Source: DASZBX01 sp035943635
Lineage (GTDB): Bacteria; Actinomycetota; Actinomycetes; Streptomycetales; Catenulisporaceae
DNA length: 64,000 bases
NCBI GenBank assembly: GCA_035943635.1
Contig: DASZBX010000032.1
Location: forward strand, 29,083-93,082
Reading direction: 5' to 3'
The stretch's first letter is position 1, and each line of letters begins with the position of its first letter. Under the pieces are notes generated by a model, which worked only from the letters and a program-made list of their open reading frames with translations, searched no databases and was not told the DNA's origin. Shown here piece by piece: positions 50,200 to 59,293 of the stretch. The position numbers and the translations under genes were made by a program.

Positions 50200-51651
50200 A
50201 TGACCCAGTACGAACAACCGGCCGCCGGCGTGGCCGCGCCCGCCGAGGACCCGGCCCCGGCGCCCGGGACCGGCCTGGCCACCCTGGTGATCTCCCTGGC
50301 CCGGTTCATCGTCGTGCTCGACGGCACGATCATGACCGTCGCCCTGCCGACCATCCAGCGCTCCCTGCACATCTCCGAGGCGAACCTGGACTGGGTGATC
50401 TCGGCCTACTCGCTCACCTTCGGCGGCCTGATGCTGGTGGCCGGACGGGCCGGCGACGTGTTCGGCCGCAAGCCGATGTTCCGGATCGGGGTGATCCTGT
50501 TCGGCCTGGCCTCGCTCGGCGGGGGCCTGGCGCCCAACGGCGCCACCCTGATCGCCTTCCGCGCGCTGGAGGGGGTCGGCGCGGCGGCGGCCACCCCCGG
50601 CGCCCTGTCGCTGCTGGTCAGCACCTTCCCCGAAGGTAAGGCGCGGGCCAAGGCGTTCGGCCTGTACGGCGCGGCCACCGCGATGGGCGCGGTGATGGGC
50701 CTGCTGGCCGGCGGCGTGCTCGCCACCTACGCCGGCTGGCGCTGGGTGTTGTTCGTGAACCTGCCGATCGTCGCGGTGATCCTGCTCGGGGTCGGCAAGC
50801 TCCAGGACGCCGAGACCAAGCGCGGCAAGATCAACCTGACCGGCGCGTTCGCCGCCACCCTGGGCATCGGCTCGCTGGTCTTCGGGATCAACCGGGTCGG
50901 CGAACACGGCTGGTCCGACCCCACGGTGGTCGGCTGCATGATCGCGGCCGGGGTCCTGTTGGTCGCGTTCGCACTGGCCGAGTGGCGCACCGACTCGCCG
51001 ATGATCCCGCGCGAGGTCCTGAGCGACAGCGGCCGGGTCGGCGCGAACATCGTCACCCTGATCATGTCCGCCGGCATGTTCACCACCTATTACTTCCTCA
51101 CCCTGTACATGCAGCAGGTCCTCGGATACTCCCCGCTGCGGACCGGTCTGATGTACCTGCCCTTCGCGATCGGCGCCGGGGCGGCGGCCGGGGGACTGGG
51201 CCCGCAGCTGCTCAACCGCACGCCGCACCAGGCCGCACTCTCGGCCGGACTGCTGGTCGCGGCCGGCGGAACCCTGTGGTTCTGCTTCCTGACCCCGCAC
51301 ACCGGCATCTTCTCCGTGCTGATCCCGGCCTCGATCCTCGGCGGGATCGGCATCGGGATCATCCAGGTGGTCGGCACCGCGGTCGGGGTGCGCGGGATCG
51401 ACAGCTCCGAAGCCGGCATCGGCTCGGCCATGCTGACGGCCGGCGGCCAGGTCGGCGGCGCGCTCGGCGTGGCCCTGCTGGGTACGATCGCGGCGACCAC
51501 GACCAGCCACGCGGCACTCGGCACGGCCTCGGCCACCGCGCTGACGAACGGGTACATCGCCGGCTTCAAGGTGGCCATCGGCCTCTACCTGGCCTGCGTG
51601 GTGATCTCCTTCCTCACCATCAAGACGGTCCGGGAGCCGGCGGCTGGGTGA
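50200..51651 (+). CDS. MFS drug-efflux transporter, DHA2 family
   Basis: 483 residues with motifs VLDGTIMTVALP, AGRAGDVFGRKPMF (motif A), FRALEGVGAAAATPGALSLL (motif B) and GWRWVLFVNLPI. Fourteen predicted hydrophobic segments. It lacks the first N-terminal basic patch common in this family. GGGAGG precedes the ATG. Paired with a tandem MarR regulator downstream, suggesting ligand-induced efflux. Confidence 0.88.
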   Translation: MTQYEQPAAGVAAPAEDPAPAPGTGLATLVISLARFIVVLDGTIMTVALPTIQRSLHISEANLDWVISAYSLTFGGLMLVAGRAGDVFGRKPMFRIGVILFGLASLGGGLAPNGATLIAFRALEGVGAAAATPGALSLLVSTFPEGKARAKAFGLYGAATAMGAVMGLLAGGVLATYAGWRWVLFVNLPIVAVILLGVGKLQDAETKRGKINLTGAFAATLGIGSLVFGINRVGEHGWSDPTVVGCMIAAGVLLVAFALAEWRTDSPMIPREVLSDSGRVGANIVTLIMSAGMFTTYYFLTLYMQQVLGYSPLRTGLMYLPFAIGAGAAAGGLGPQLLNRTPHQAALSAGLLVAAGGTLWFCFLTPHTGIFSVLIPASILGGIGIGIIQVVGTAVGVRGIDSSEAGIGSAMLTAGGQVGGALGVALLGTIAATTTSHAALGTASATALTNGYIAGFKVAIGLYLACVVISFLTIKTVREPAAG

Positions 51652-51720
51652 GTTCACGGCGCTGGTTCTACGATTGAGCCGGAGAACAATCTTCACCGTA
51701 GATCCGAGGAGGCGCCAGAC

Positions 51721-52632
51721 GTGGTTCCCGAGGGACACGCGCGCGGGACCGCCGAGCTCACCGGCGTCGAACTGGCGCCGGAACTGACCCGGTTCCTGCC
51801 GTACCTGATGCGCCGGGCCTTCGCCTACCTCGGCTCGAAGTCCGACCGCAGCACCCAGGCCCGGGACTTCGCCGTGCTGGCCGCGCTGGCCGACGGGCCG
51901 GAGCCGTCCCAGCAGGCGCTGGCCGAACGGCTGGAGATCAACCGGACCATCATGGTCAAGCTGATCGACCGGCTCGCGGCCGAGGGCCACGTCACCCGGA
52001 CGCGCAACCCGGAGAACCGGCGCTCCTACCTCCTGGGCCTGACCGAGGCGGGCCGCCGGGAACTGGACCGGATGCGTTCCCCGCTGGTCGAACGCGACCG
52101 GCTGCTGACCGCGAACCTGGCCCCGGCCGAGCGGGACCGGCTCAACGAGCTGCTGTCCTTGCTGCTGGCCGAACCGCCCAAGGCCTCGGACACGGTCAGC
52201 ACCGAGTACCTGGTCGGGCAGGTGTTCTACCTGCTGCGCCGGCGCGGGGACGCGGCGGTGTCCGAGCACGGCCTGCGGGTGCGCGACTACAGCTCGACCT
52301 ACGCGGTCGGCAAGCTCGGCCCCTGCCCGCAGCAGCAGCTGGCCCGGTACCTGGCCCTGAGCGAGCCGGCCACCGCGATGATCATGGATGAGCTGGTCGA
52401 GAAGGGCCTGGTCACCCGGGGCCAGGACCCGGACGACCGGCGCCGCTACGCACTGGAGCTGACCGCGCTGGGCCGGGAGCGGCTGGCCTTCCTGGCCGAG
52501 GCGGCCGACCGGATCCAGGCCGAAGTGGTCCAGACCCTCGGCGGCCACGCCCACGAGGCCGAACTGCACGGGCTGCTGACCAAGATGCTCGGCACCCCGG
52601 CCCCCGCGCCCTCCGCGGCCCCGGGCCGGTAA
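51721..52632 (+). CDS. Tandem-domain MarR-family regulator
   Basis: 303 residues containing two MarR winged helices in one chain. The first (about 20-150) has PSQQALAERLEINRTIMVKLIDRLAAEGHV and RNPENRRSYLLGLTEAG; the second (about 160-290) has CPQQQLARYLALSEPATAMIMDELVEKGLV and QDPDDRRRYALELTALG. MarR proteins normally dimerise from single domains, so this is a fused pseudo-dimer. GTG 51721 with GAGGAGG upstream. A weak palindrome GATTG...CAATC (51672-51691) precedes it. It probably regulates the pump operon. Confidence 0.85.
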   Translation: MVPEGHARGTAELTGVELAPELTRFLPYLMRRAFAYLGSKSDRSTQARDFAVLAALADGPEPSQQALAERLEINRTIMVKLIDRLAAEGHVTRTRNPENRRSYLLGLTEAGRRELDRMRSPLVERDRLLTANLAPAERDRLNELLSLLLAEPPKASDTVSTEYLVGQVFYLLRRRGDAAVSEHGLRVRDYSSTYAVGKLGPCPQQQLARYLALSEPATAMIMDELVEKGLVTRGQDPDDRRRYALELTALGRERLAFLAEAADRIQAEVVQTLGGHAHEAELHGLLTKMLGTPAPAPSAAPGR

Positions 52633-52675
52633 CGCCCCAGGACCCCACCCAGCTCAGGTTCCTGCCAGGCGCCTG

Positions 52676-52858
52676 TCAGACTCCTGACGGGTTGGCCGGA
52701 AAACCGAACGCGGCGACCAGACCGGGCTCGTAGAACGACACGATCCGACTGATCCCCCCCCACTGGTCGCGGTGATCACGACGACGCCATACGCCTGATA
52801 AACCCCGTCCTGATCTCGCACGTAGTCCACCGCGGCAGGCTGCCCGTTGGCCGGTCGC
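52676..52858 (-). pseudogene. C-terminal remnant of an ECF41-type sigma factor (SnoaL-like domain)
   Basis: Minus-strand coding gives ANGQPAAVDYVRDQDGVYQA and GVVVITATSG, then after an 8-G tract (52757-52764) ISRIVSFYEPGLVAAFGFP to TGA 52676-52678. This is the C-terminal end of the SnoaL-like domain of SigJ/ECF41 sigma factors (pattern: RANGQPA, DG-YRAH, ITSF-DP-L--AFGLP). The two parts are in different frames: 8 G instead of 6 or 9 disrupts it. Sigma regions 2 and 4 are absent. Confidence 0.65.
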
Positions 52859-53234
52859 CGGCCACCAGATTCAGCAGGGCCGCGCCGGAGCGCTCGCCGA
52901 ACGGCAGAGTGATCGTCCGCTCGAGCACGCCCTCAGTCTCGAACGCGGCCAGGATGCGGGCGGCGTTCTCGTCGTAGCGGGCGAGGAGGTTCCCGTCGGC
53001 GTAGTCGCCGACCGCGGGCTGGGCGGTGCCGTTGACGCCGGCCGTCACCCAATCCGCCGCACTGACGATGTGCCCGACCAACGCGCGAACATCCCAGGAC
53101 GCGCACGGCGTCGGCGCATCCAGGTGCCCGGGTCCGGCCATGCTCAAGACGGCCCGCGTACTGGCCATCGCCCGGCCCAGATGCCCGGTGGGCGCGATCG
53201 TCCCGCTGCTTGTGCTGATATTGGTGCTGTTCAT
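52859..53234 (-). pseudogene. TIGR03086-type maleylpyruvate-isomerase-like protein, truncated
   Basis: From ATG 53234 the frame shows LDAPTPCASWDVRALVGHIVSAADWV, the metal-binding DinB-like MDMPI N-terminus with its histidine (TPC-WDV--LV-H), and FGERSGAALLNLVAGD. Similarity then ends at about 52858, where the SigJ-type remnant begins; the C-terminal third with the last histidines is lost. The frame runs to a stop at 52776. Confidence 0.7.
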
Positions 53235-53392
53235 CTCCGACAGTCCTTTCTCGCTGTTCTCCAGGGAGACCTCCGGCCGCCCGAAAAGGAATCGCCGCGC
53301 GCCCGACGTCACCGGTTCGGCCGCCAGCAGATGCCCCGCAACGCCCCGCATGGTCCGCTGACTACGACGCCGACCAGCGAGGATGTGCGAAG

Positions 53393-54448
53393 GTGCTGCC
53401 AGTCACGCCCCCGATCGAACCGATGCTCGCCAAGTCCGCCGCGGCCGTGCCGACCGGCGGCTACCTCTACGAGCCCAAATGGGACGGATTCCGCTGCCTG
53501 GTCTTCAAGGACGGCGACCAGATCGAACTCGGCAGCCGCGGCGGCAAGTCGCTCACCCGCTACTTCCCGGAACTGCTCGTCTCCCTGGCTCAGGCGCTGC
53601 CGCCGCGCTGCGTCCTGGACGGGGAGATCGTGCTGGTCCAGGACGACCGCCTGGACTTCGACCGGCTCAGCGACCGCATCCACCCGGCCGAGTCCCGGAT
53701 CCGGCTGCTGGCCGACCGGACCCCGGCCACGTTCGTCGCCTTCGACCTGCTCGCCCTCGGCGACGAGGACCTGATGGGCAGCCCGCTCTCCCGGCGGCAC
53801 GAGGCCCTGGCCGGACTGTTCCGCCCGCATCCGCACGTGCGGGTGTCCCGCGCCACCGAGGACGCCGACCTGGCCCGGACCTGGTTCGAGACCTTCGAGG
53901 GCGCCGGGCTCGACGGTGTGGTGGCCAAGCCGCTGGACGGCGCGTACCGGCCCGGCGAGCGCGCCATGGTGAAGGTCAAGCACGAGCGCACGGCCGACGT
54001 CGTGGTGGCCGGGTACCGGCTGCACAAGAGCGGCCCGGTCGTCGGCTCGCTCATGCTGGGCCTGTATCTCCAGGACGGCGTGCTCAACTACGTCGGCGGC
54101 GCGAGCGCCTTCACCATGGCCCGGCGGGCGGCCCTGATCGACGAACTCGCGCCGTTGAAGCTGGCCGACGGCCAGGAACACCCCTGGGTCGGCGGCGAGG
54201 AAGACGACGAGCACCGGCGCCCGGGCACGCTCAACCGCTGGAACGCGGGCAAGGACCGGTCGTTCGTGCCGCTGCGCCCGGAACGGGTGTGCGAGGTGCG
54301 CTACGACCAGTTGCAGACGGACCGGTTCCGCCACAACGCCCGGTTCGTGCGCTGGCGCCCGGACCGCGAACCCGGATCCTGCGGCTACGAGCAGCTGGAC
54401 GTCCCGACCGCCTACGACCTCGCCGACGTCCTCGGCCCGGCCGACTGA
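53393..54448 (+). CDS. ATP-dependent DNA ligase (LigC/LigD-ligase type)
   Basis: 351 residues from GTG 53393. Motif I is LYEPKWDGFRCLVF with the AMP-accepting lysine K29; motif III is FVAFDLLALG, motif IV DGVVAKPLDGAY and motif V MVKVKHERTADVVVAGYR. An OB-fold region with RPGTLNRWNAGKDRSFVPLRPERVCEV follows. This is the two-domain ligase form used in bacterial end joining. It converges on the LigD-type polymerase gene 80 bp away. Confidence 0.88.
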   Translation: MLPVTPPIEPMLAKSAAAVPTGGYLYEPKWDGFRCLVFKDGDQIELGSRGGKSLTRYFPELLVSLAQALPPRCVLDGEIVLVQDDRLDFDRLSDRIHPAESRIRLLADRTPATFVAFDLLALGDEDLMGSPLSRRHEALAGLFRPHPHVRVSRATEDADLARTWFETFEGAGLDGVVAKPLDGAYRPGERAMVKVKHERTADVVVAGYRLHKSGPVVGSLMLGLYLQDGVLNYVGGASAFTMARRAALIDELAPLKLADGQEHPWVGGEEDDEHRRPGTLNRWNAGKDRSFVPLRPERVCEVRYDQLQTDRFRHNARFVRWRPDREPGSCGYEQLDVPTAYDLADVLGPAD

Positions 54449-54503
54449 CTCACTGGCTGACTGGCTGACTGGCTGACTGGCTGGCTGACTGGCTGACTGA
54501 CCT
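54449..54503 (+). repeat. Short tandem repeat, TGGCTGAC units
   Basis: About 55 bp of TGGCTGAC units, some interrupted by CTGGCTGG, immediately after the ligase stop, in the 80-bp gap between convergent genes. Confidence 0.85.
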
Positions 54504-54529
54504 CGCCGCTCCAGCCGCGGCGGCCGCCG

Positions 54530-55558
54530 CTACTGCGCGTCGGCCGCCGGATGACGGGCCTTGGACGGCTGCACGCGCTTGGGCTCGCCGGGCATCTTCG
54601 GGAACTCGGGCGGATAGGGCAGGTCGCCGAGGCCGCGGTCGCGTTCGTCCCGTTCGGCCAGCTCCAGCAATGCGTCCAGGGTCGCCGGAGCCTCGTCGAC
54701 GTCCGCGTGCGCATCCCCCTGCGACGCGAACAAGGCCGGAACCGTGCGCACCGTGAAGTCCTCCGGCACGACGTCGGCCAGATCCGACCATCGCACCGGC
54801 ATCGAGACCCGGGCGTCCGCCACGGCCCGGGTGGAATAGGCCGCGGCCTGCATCCGGTCCCGGGCCATCTGGTTGAAGTCCACGAAGATCCGCTCGCCGC
54901 GCTCCTCCTTCCACCAGGAGGTGGTGAACAGGTCGGGCCGGCGGCGTTCGAGCTCGCGGGCCAGCGCGATCACCGCGCGCCGGGTCTCGATGAACGACCA
55001 GCGCGGCTCGATCCGGACGAACACGTGCAGCCCGCGCCCGCCGGAGGTCTTCACGAACGAAGCCATGCCCAGCTCGTCGAGCAGTGCGCGCGCCTGCCCG
55101 GCGGCGTCGACCGCCTCGGCGAACCCGGTGCCCGGCTGCGGATCGAGGTCCAGCCGGAACTCGTCCGGGTGGTCGGTGTCCGCGCTGCGCACCGGCCACG
55201 GATGCAGTTCCAGCGCGTTCATCTGCACCGCCCACACGGCCGTGGCCGGCTCGGTCACGCACACCTCCCGCCCGGTGCGCCCGCTCGGAAAGGTCACCTT
55301 CGCCGTCTGCACCCAGTCCGGCAGCCCCTTCGGCGCGTGCTTGGTGTAGAACGAACTGCCGCCGTCGAGCCCGCCGGGGAACCGGTTCAGTGCCATCGGC
55401 CGCTGGCCGAGCGAACGCATCAGCCCGTCGGCCACGGCCACGTAGTACTCGGCGACGTCCATCTTGGTGACACCCACGGCCGGATAGCAGACCTTCTCCG
55501 GCGAGGAGATCCGCATCTGCCGCCCGCCGACCGTGACGAACGCTTCGCTGTTGCTCAT
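54530..55558 (-). CDS. LigD-type polymerase/primase domain protein
   Basis: 342 residues. The archaeo-eukaryotic primase fold of bacterial NHEJ: FTTPEKVCYP-like start (ISSPEKVCYPAVGVTKMDVAEYY), LNRFPGGLDGGSSFYTKHAP, the catalytic DxD RLDLDPQPG, KTSGGRGLHVFVRI and FVDFNQMARDRM. In mycobacteria it is joined to ligase and nuclease in LigD; here it is a separate gene. Fills gaps with ribonucleotides at double-strand breaks. No ku gene is in this window. Confidence 0.88.
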   Translation of the reverse strand: MSNSEAFVTVGGRQMRISSPEKVCYPAVGVTKMDVAEYYVAVADGLMRSLGQRPMALNRFPGGLDGGSSFYTKHAPKGLPDWVQTAKVTFPSGRTGREVCVTEPATAVWAVQMNALELHPWPVRSADTDHPDEFRLDLDPQPGTGFAEAVDAAGQARALLDELGMASFVKTSGGRGLHVFVRIEPRWSFIETRRAVIALARELERRRPDLFTTSWWKEERGERIFVDFNQMARDRMQAAAYSTRAVADARVSMPVRWSDLADVVPEDFTVRTVPALFASQGDAHADVDEAPATLDALLELAERDERDRGLGDLPYPPEFPKMPGEPKRVQPSKARHPAADAQ

Positions 55559-55654
55559 ATCCGCAGGTTAACCGCCAGGTATGGCCGCCGCATGCGGACA
55601 GAACCGTCCGGGCGCCCGGACGGTTCGGCGCGGCTCACGCCCGCGCCGCGGCGG

Positions 55655-56623
55655 TTACCGCAGCGGCTTGACCTGAGCGGCGAACGTCTGCAGCTGCGCG
55701 GCCTCCTCGCCGGGCGGCGGCAGCAGGATGATCCGGTCCGCGCCCGCGGCGGCGAGCTGCGCGATCGACGCGGCGCACTCGGCCGGGGTGCCGACGATGC
55801 CGAGCCGGCTGACCCACTCCGGTTCGATCGCCTCGGCTCCGCCGCCCGCCGTCAGGCGAGCGCTCAGCTCCTCGGCGAAGGGCAGGCCGCGCAGGTTGGC
55901 GTGCGAGTCGGGATCGGCCAGGTTGGCCGCCAACGCCGGGCGCAGCCGCTCCTGCGCCGCACGTGTGTCGTCGTCGACGCTCAGCCAGGTGTACGCGGCC
56001 ACCTGCGGCCGCGCCCGCCCGGCGTCGGCCGCCGCGGGGTCGAGCAGTTCGCGGACCCAGCGCAGGTAGCCCGGGACGACCGGTTCGGCGAGCACGGCGC
56101 CGTCGCAGTGCGCCCCGGCCAGAGCCAGCGACTTCGGGCCGCGCACCCCGGCCAGGATGGGCGGGCGCCGGTCCGGCGGGAAGACCAGCCGGATCCCGTC
56201 CAGCCGGACATAGCGCCCGTCGACCGTGGCCGGCTCGCCGTCCAGGATGTGTTCGAGCGCGCCGAGCGTCTCGCGCAGCGCGGTCAGCGGGGAGGCCGCC
56301 CGGACGCCGACGTCACCCATCCAGCTCTGCACGCCGTGCCCGACCCCGGCGACCAGGCGGCCGGGGAACATCCGGTCCACCGTGGCCAGCTCCATCGCCA
56401 GGAAGGCCGGGTTGCGCACCACCGCGGCCAGGATCCCGATGCCGACCTGGAGCCTTCCGGTGCTGGCCAGCGCGGCCGCCGCGGCGGTCAGACCGGCGGC
56501 GAAGGCGAGGTCTTCGACCACCCACGCGTCGTCGAAGCCCAGCTCCTCGATCAGGCGGACGTACTCGATCACGGTCTCCGGCGCCTGCTCCCGGTGGACC
56601 CGGACCCCGAGTCGGTAGCTCAC
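55655..56623 (-). CDS. LLM-class F420-dependent oxidoreductase
   Basis: 322 residues from GTG 56623, with AGAGAGG upstream. The luciferase-like barrel shows RLIEELGFDDAWVVEDLAFA, LQVGIGILAAVVRNPAFLAMELATVDRMFPGRLVAGVGHG, and PILAGVRGPKSLALAGAHCDGAVLAE. The family binds F420 or FMN; F420 is likely in an actinomycete. The substrate is unknown. Confidence 0.87.
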   Translation of the reverse strand: MSYRLGVRVHREQAPETVIEYVRLIEELGFDDAWVVEDLAFAAGLTAAAAALASTGRLQVGIGILAAVVRNPAFLAMELATVDRMFPGRLVAGVGHGVQSWMGDVGVRAASPLTALRETLGALEHILDGEPATVDGRYVRLDGIRLVFPPDRRPPILAGVRGPKSLALAGAHCDGAVLAEPVVPGYLRWVRELLDPAAADAGRARPQVAAYTWLSVDDDTRAAQERLRPALAANLADPDSHANLRGLPFAEELSARLTAGGGAEAIEPEWVSRLGIVGTPAECAASIAQLAAAGADRIILLPPPGEEAAQLQTFAAQVKPLR

Positions 56624-56677
56624 GGTCTTGCCTCTCTCTGTCGGTCGGTCACACATAATGGTGAAGCTACGGGCTGC

Positions 56678-58051
56678 TCAGCACTCGATGATGTTCACCG
56701 CGAGCCCGCCGCGCGAGGTCTCCTTGTACTTGGCGTGCATGTCGCGGCCGGTCTCGCGCATCGTCTTGATCGCCTTGTCCAGGCTCACCGCGTGGCTGCC
56801 GGTGCCGTGCAGGGCGAGCCGCGCGGCGTTGATCGCCTTGACCGAGGCGATCGCGTTGCGCTCGATGCACGGGATCTGCACCAGGCCGCCGATCGGGTCG
56901 CAGGTCAGGCCGAGGTTGTGCTCGATGCCGATCTCGGCCGCGTTCTCCACCTGCGCGGGGGAGCCGCCGAGCGCCTCGCACAACGCCCCGGCCGCCATCG
57001 CGCAGGCCGAGCCGACCTCGCCCTGGCAGCCGACCTCGGCGCCGGAGATCGACGCGTTCTCCTTGATCAGGATACCGATGGCGGCGGCGGTGAGCAGGAA
57101 CCGGACGATGCCTTCGTCCGTGGCGCCGGGCACGAACCGCACGTAGTAGTGCAGCACGGCCGGGATGATGCCCGCGGCTCCGTTCGTGGGCGCGGTCACC
57201 ACCCGGCCGCCCGAGGCGTTCTCCTCGTTGACGGCCAGCGCGTAGAGGTTGACCCAGTCCATCACGTCCAGCGGGTCCTGATCGCCCGTTCGGGTGAGCA
57301 GCGTGGCGTGCAGGGCGGCCGCGCGGCGCGGCACCTTCAGCCCGCCCGGCAGGATCCCGTCGCGGCGCAGCCCGCGTTCGACGCACGCGGCCATCACCGC
57401 CCACAGCGCGAGCAGCTCGGCCCGGATCTGCTCCGGTGCGCGCCAGGCCTGCTCGTTGGCGAGCATGATCTCGCTGATCGGGCGGCCGGTGTCGCGGCAG
57501 TGCCCGAGCAGCTGGGCGCCGGTGGTGAACGGGTAGCGCACGACGGTGGCGTCCGGCGTGAGGGTGATCGTCCCGTCCGGCGCCGCGTTGACCACGAAGC
57601 CGCCGCCGATGGAGTAGAAGGTGCGCTGGGCGACCACGGCGCCGTCCGCCGCCTCGGCGGTGAAGGTCATCCCGTTCGGGTGCGCCGGGAGCGAGCGCCT
57701 GCGGTTGAGCACCACGTCCCGGCCGGGCGCGAAGTCGATGATCCGGCCGCCGGGCAGGGTCAGCTTGCCCTGCTCGGTGATCGCCGCCATCCGCGGCCCC
57801 ACCTGGTCGGTCTCGACCGTCGCCGGGTCCTCGCCCTCGAGCCCGAGCACGACCGCCGCCGGCGTGCCGTGCCCGCGCCCGGTCGCGGCGAGCGAGCCGT
57901 ACAGCTCGACGTGCACGTGGGCCACGTCCTGGGCATGCTCAGCGCCGGCCAGGCCGTCGGCGAAGGTCTTCGCCGCGCGCATCGGTCCGACCGTGTGCGA
58001 GCTGGACGGTCCGATGCCGACGGAGTAGAGATCGAAGACGCTCAGGGTCAT
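56678..58051 (-). CDS. sdaA: L-serine ammonia-lyase (iron-sulfur type)
   Basis: 457 residues, the single-chain form. SVFDLYSVGIGPSSSHTVGPMRAA is the substrate-binding N-terminal beta domain; SGGRVVTAPTNGAAGIIPAVLHY and the cysteines in VGCQGEVGSACAMAAGALCEALGG, NLGLTCDPIGGLVQIPCIERN belong to the 4Fe-4S alpha domain, including the C-terminal cysteine that acts as internal ligand (ending NIIEC). It deaminates serine to pyruvate and ammonia. A tandem glycine riboswitch lies upstream, tying it to glycine/serine balance. Confidence 0.93.
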   Translation of the reverse strand: MTLSVFDLYSVGIGPSSSHTVGPMRAAKTFADGLAGAEHAQDVAHVHVELYGSLAATGRGHGTPAAVVLGLEGEDPATVETDQVGPRMAAITEQGKLTLPGGRIIDFAPGRDVVLNRRRSLPAHPNGMTFTAEAADGAVVAQRTFYSIGGGFVVNAAPDGTITLTPDATVVRYPFTTGAQLLGHCRDTGRPISEIMLANEQAWRAPEQIRAELLALWAVMAACVERGLRRDGILPGGLKVPRRAAALHATLLTRTGDQDPLDVMDWVNLYALAVNEENASGGRVVTAPTNGAAGIIPAVLHYYVRFVPGATDEGIVRFLLTAAAIGILIKENASISGAEVGCQGEVGSACAMAAGALCEALGGSPAQVENAAEIGIEHNLGLTCDPIGGLVQIPCIERNAIASVKAINAARLALHGTGSHAVSLDKAIKTMRETGRDMHAKYKETSRGGLAVNIIEC

Positions 58052-58099
58052 GGCGGGAGGCTTCCTTCCGTCCCCGGGCGGCCCGGGGTCTGGGTTCGC

Positions 58100-58288
58100 C
58101 TCCCCGCTCTGTCATCGGTGCCTGAGAGTTTCGCCGCCGGGAGCCCGGCGGTTTTCACCTTCGGCGCGGGGGTGGTCCCCGGCTTTCCAGAGTCGCCTGT
58201 CCGAACGGTCACGGGGCCTGAGAGATTCTGGGGAGAAGTTGCTCCTACGGCGGCCGGTACCAGTGCGGCACCGACGCTCTCCCGCTCG
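58100..58288 (-). promoter_or_regulatory. Tandem glycine riboswitch upstream of sdaA
   Basis: On the minus strand the first aptamer runs GGGAGAGC, then GCCGTAGGAGCAACTTC and ATCTCTCAGGCC; the second has CGACTCTGGAAAGCC, CGCCGAAGGTGAAAACCG and AACTCTCAGGCACCGATGAC, ending AGAGCGGGGAGG. These are glycine riboswitch hallmarks (CTCTCAGG with a CCGAAGG-type loop) and the two are in tandem. A perfect hairpin, CCCCGGG/CCCGGGG (58072-58088), lies between the second aptamer and the sdaA ribosome-binding site GGAAGG, and could be the expression platform. Glycine should turn sdaA on (known behaviour of the class). Confidence 0.9.
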
Positions 58289-58362
58289 ACATACACGGCG
58301 AAAATGTTCAGTTGTATGACGTTTCTGGACTGTACTGGCTCGGGCTACTGCTTGTCCATATA

Positions 58363-59265
58363 TCAGGTGGTTACCCGGTCGGCAGCCATCGCGTCTTCCG
58401 CCGCCTCCGCAGCGGCTGCCTTGCGGTCGATGCGCGTCAACGCCGGCAATGCCAGGACCCCGCACAACAGCGTCGGCACCCCGCCCGCGATCAGCGCCCA
58501 CCGCGGGTTCGTCGACTGCGCGATCCAGCCGACGAGCGGCCCGCCGATCGGCGTCGACCCCTGCCAGGCCAGTCCCCACAACGCCATCACGCGCCCGCGC
58601 ATCTCCGGCCGCGCGGCGAGTTGGAGCGTGGTTTTGGCGTAGGAGTTGAACGTGATGCTGCCGTAGCCGACGAACAGGAGCACGACCAACTCGACCCACA
58701 GCGACGGCGCGACCGCCGCCACGGTGATCGACACGCCCCAGCCGATCGCCGCCACGCACAGCGACCGCGCCCGCAGCTTCGCCCGCGCCGCCGACACGAG
58801 GCCGCCGACGACTGCGCCCGCGCCCATGACCGAGGTCATCACCCCGTACGTCTCGGCCCCGCCGCCGAACACCTTGCTCGCCATCAGCGGCAGCGTCACC
58901 GGGAACTCCCACGCGAGCGCGCCGACCAGGGCGATCATCAGCAGTGGGATGAGCAGCTCGGGTGTCTCGCGCACGTAGGCCAGCCCGGCCCTGATCTGCC
59001 GCTTGCGCTGCTTGACCGGCCGGGCCGGGTACAGCTTCGCCGCGTTCATGGCCGCCAGCGATATCAGCACTGCGACGAACGATAACGCGTTGCAGGCGAA
59101 GCACATCGCCAACCCGAGCCCGGCGACCAGAACCCCGCCCAGCGCCGCGCCGAACACCCGCGCCAGGTTCATCGCGACCGAGTTGAGCGTCACCGCGTTC
59201 GCGAGTTCCTCGGCCGGGACCATCTGCCGGTAGTTGCGCTGCTGTAGCGATGAGACGGTACGCAC
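58363..59265 (-). pseudogene. MFS transporter with in-frame internal deletion
   Basis: GTG 59265 starts VRTVSSLQQRNYR, the normal N-terminus of the EntS/MDR-type family (SL--RNYRLFA), but RNYR is followed at once by QMVPAEELANAVTLNSVAMNLARVFG, which normally lies ~130 residues later before TM4/5. The remainder is complete (LVGALAWEFPVTLPLMASKVFGG, FNSYAKTTLQLAARPEMRGRVMALWGLAWQG). TM1-3 and motif A are therefore deleted while the frame is kept. A transporter without TM1-3 is unlikely to work. Confidence 0.85.
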
Positions 59266-59280
59266 GTGGCTACTCTATGG

Positions 59281-59293
59281 TTAGTTACGCTAA
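59281..59293. promoter_or_regulatory. Possible MarR-type operator
   Basis: TTAGTTACGCTAA, arms TTAG/CTAA, lies 16 bp upstream of the MFS start. Such sites precede MarR-MFS pairs; no MarR gene is adjacent now, so the pair may have been lost. Confidence 0.4.

Noticed and set aside
49435..52569. 1044-residue open frame on the minus strand over the hemerythrin-MFS-MarR operon
   Set aside because: Its composition (Gln/Gly/Val/Arg/His) is typical of antisense shadow translation, and all three plus-strand genes have domain motifs and ribosome-binding sites.
48921..52632. Part of a natural-product biosynthetic cluster
   Set aside because: DUF5988 alone suggested it, but no synthase, carrier protein or tailoring enzyme is present nearby.
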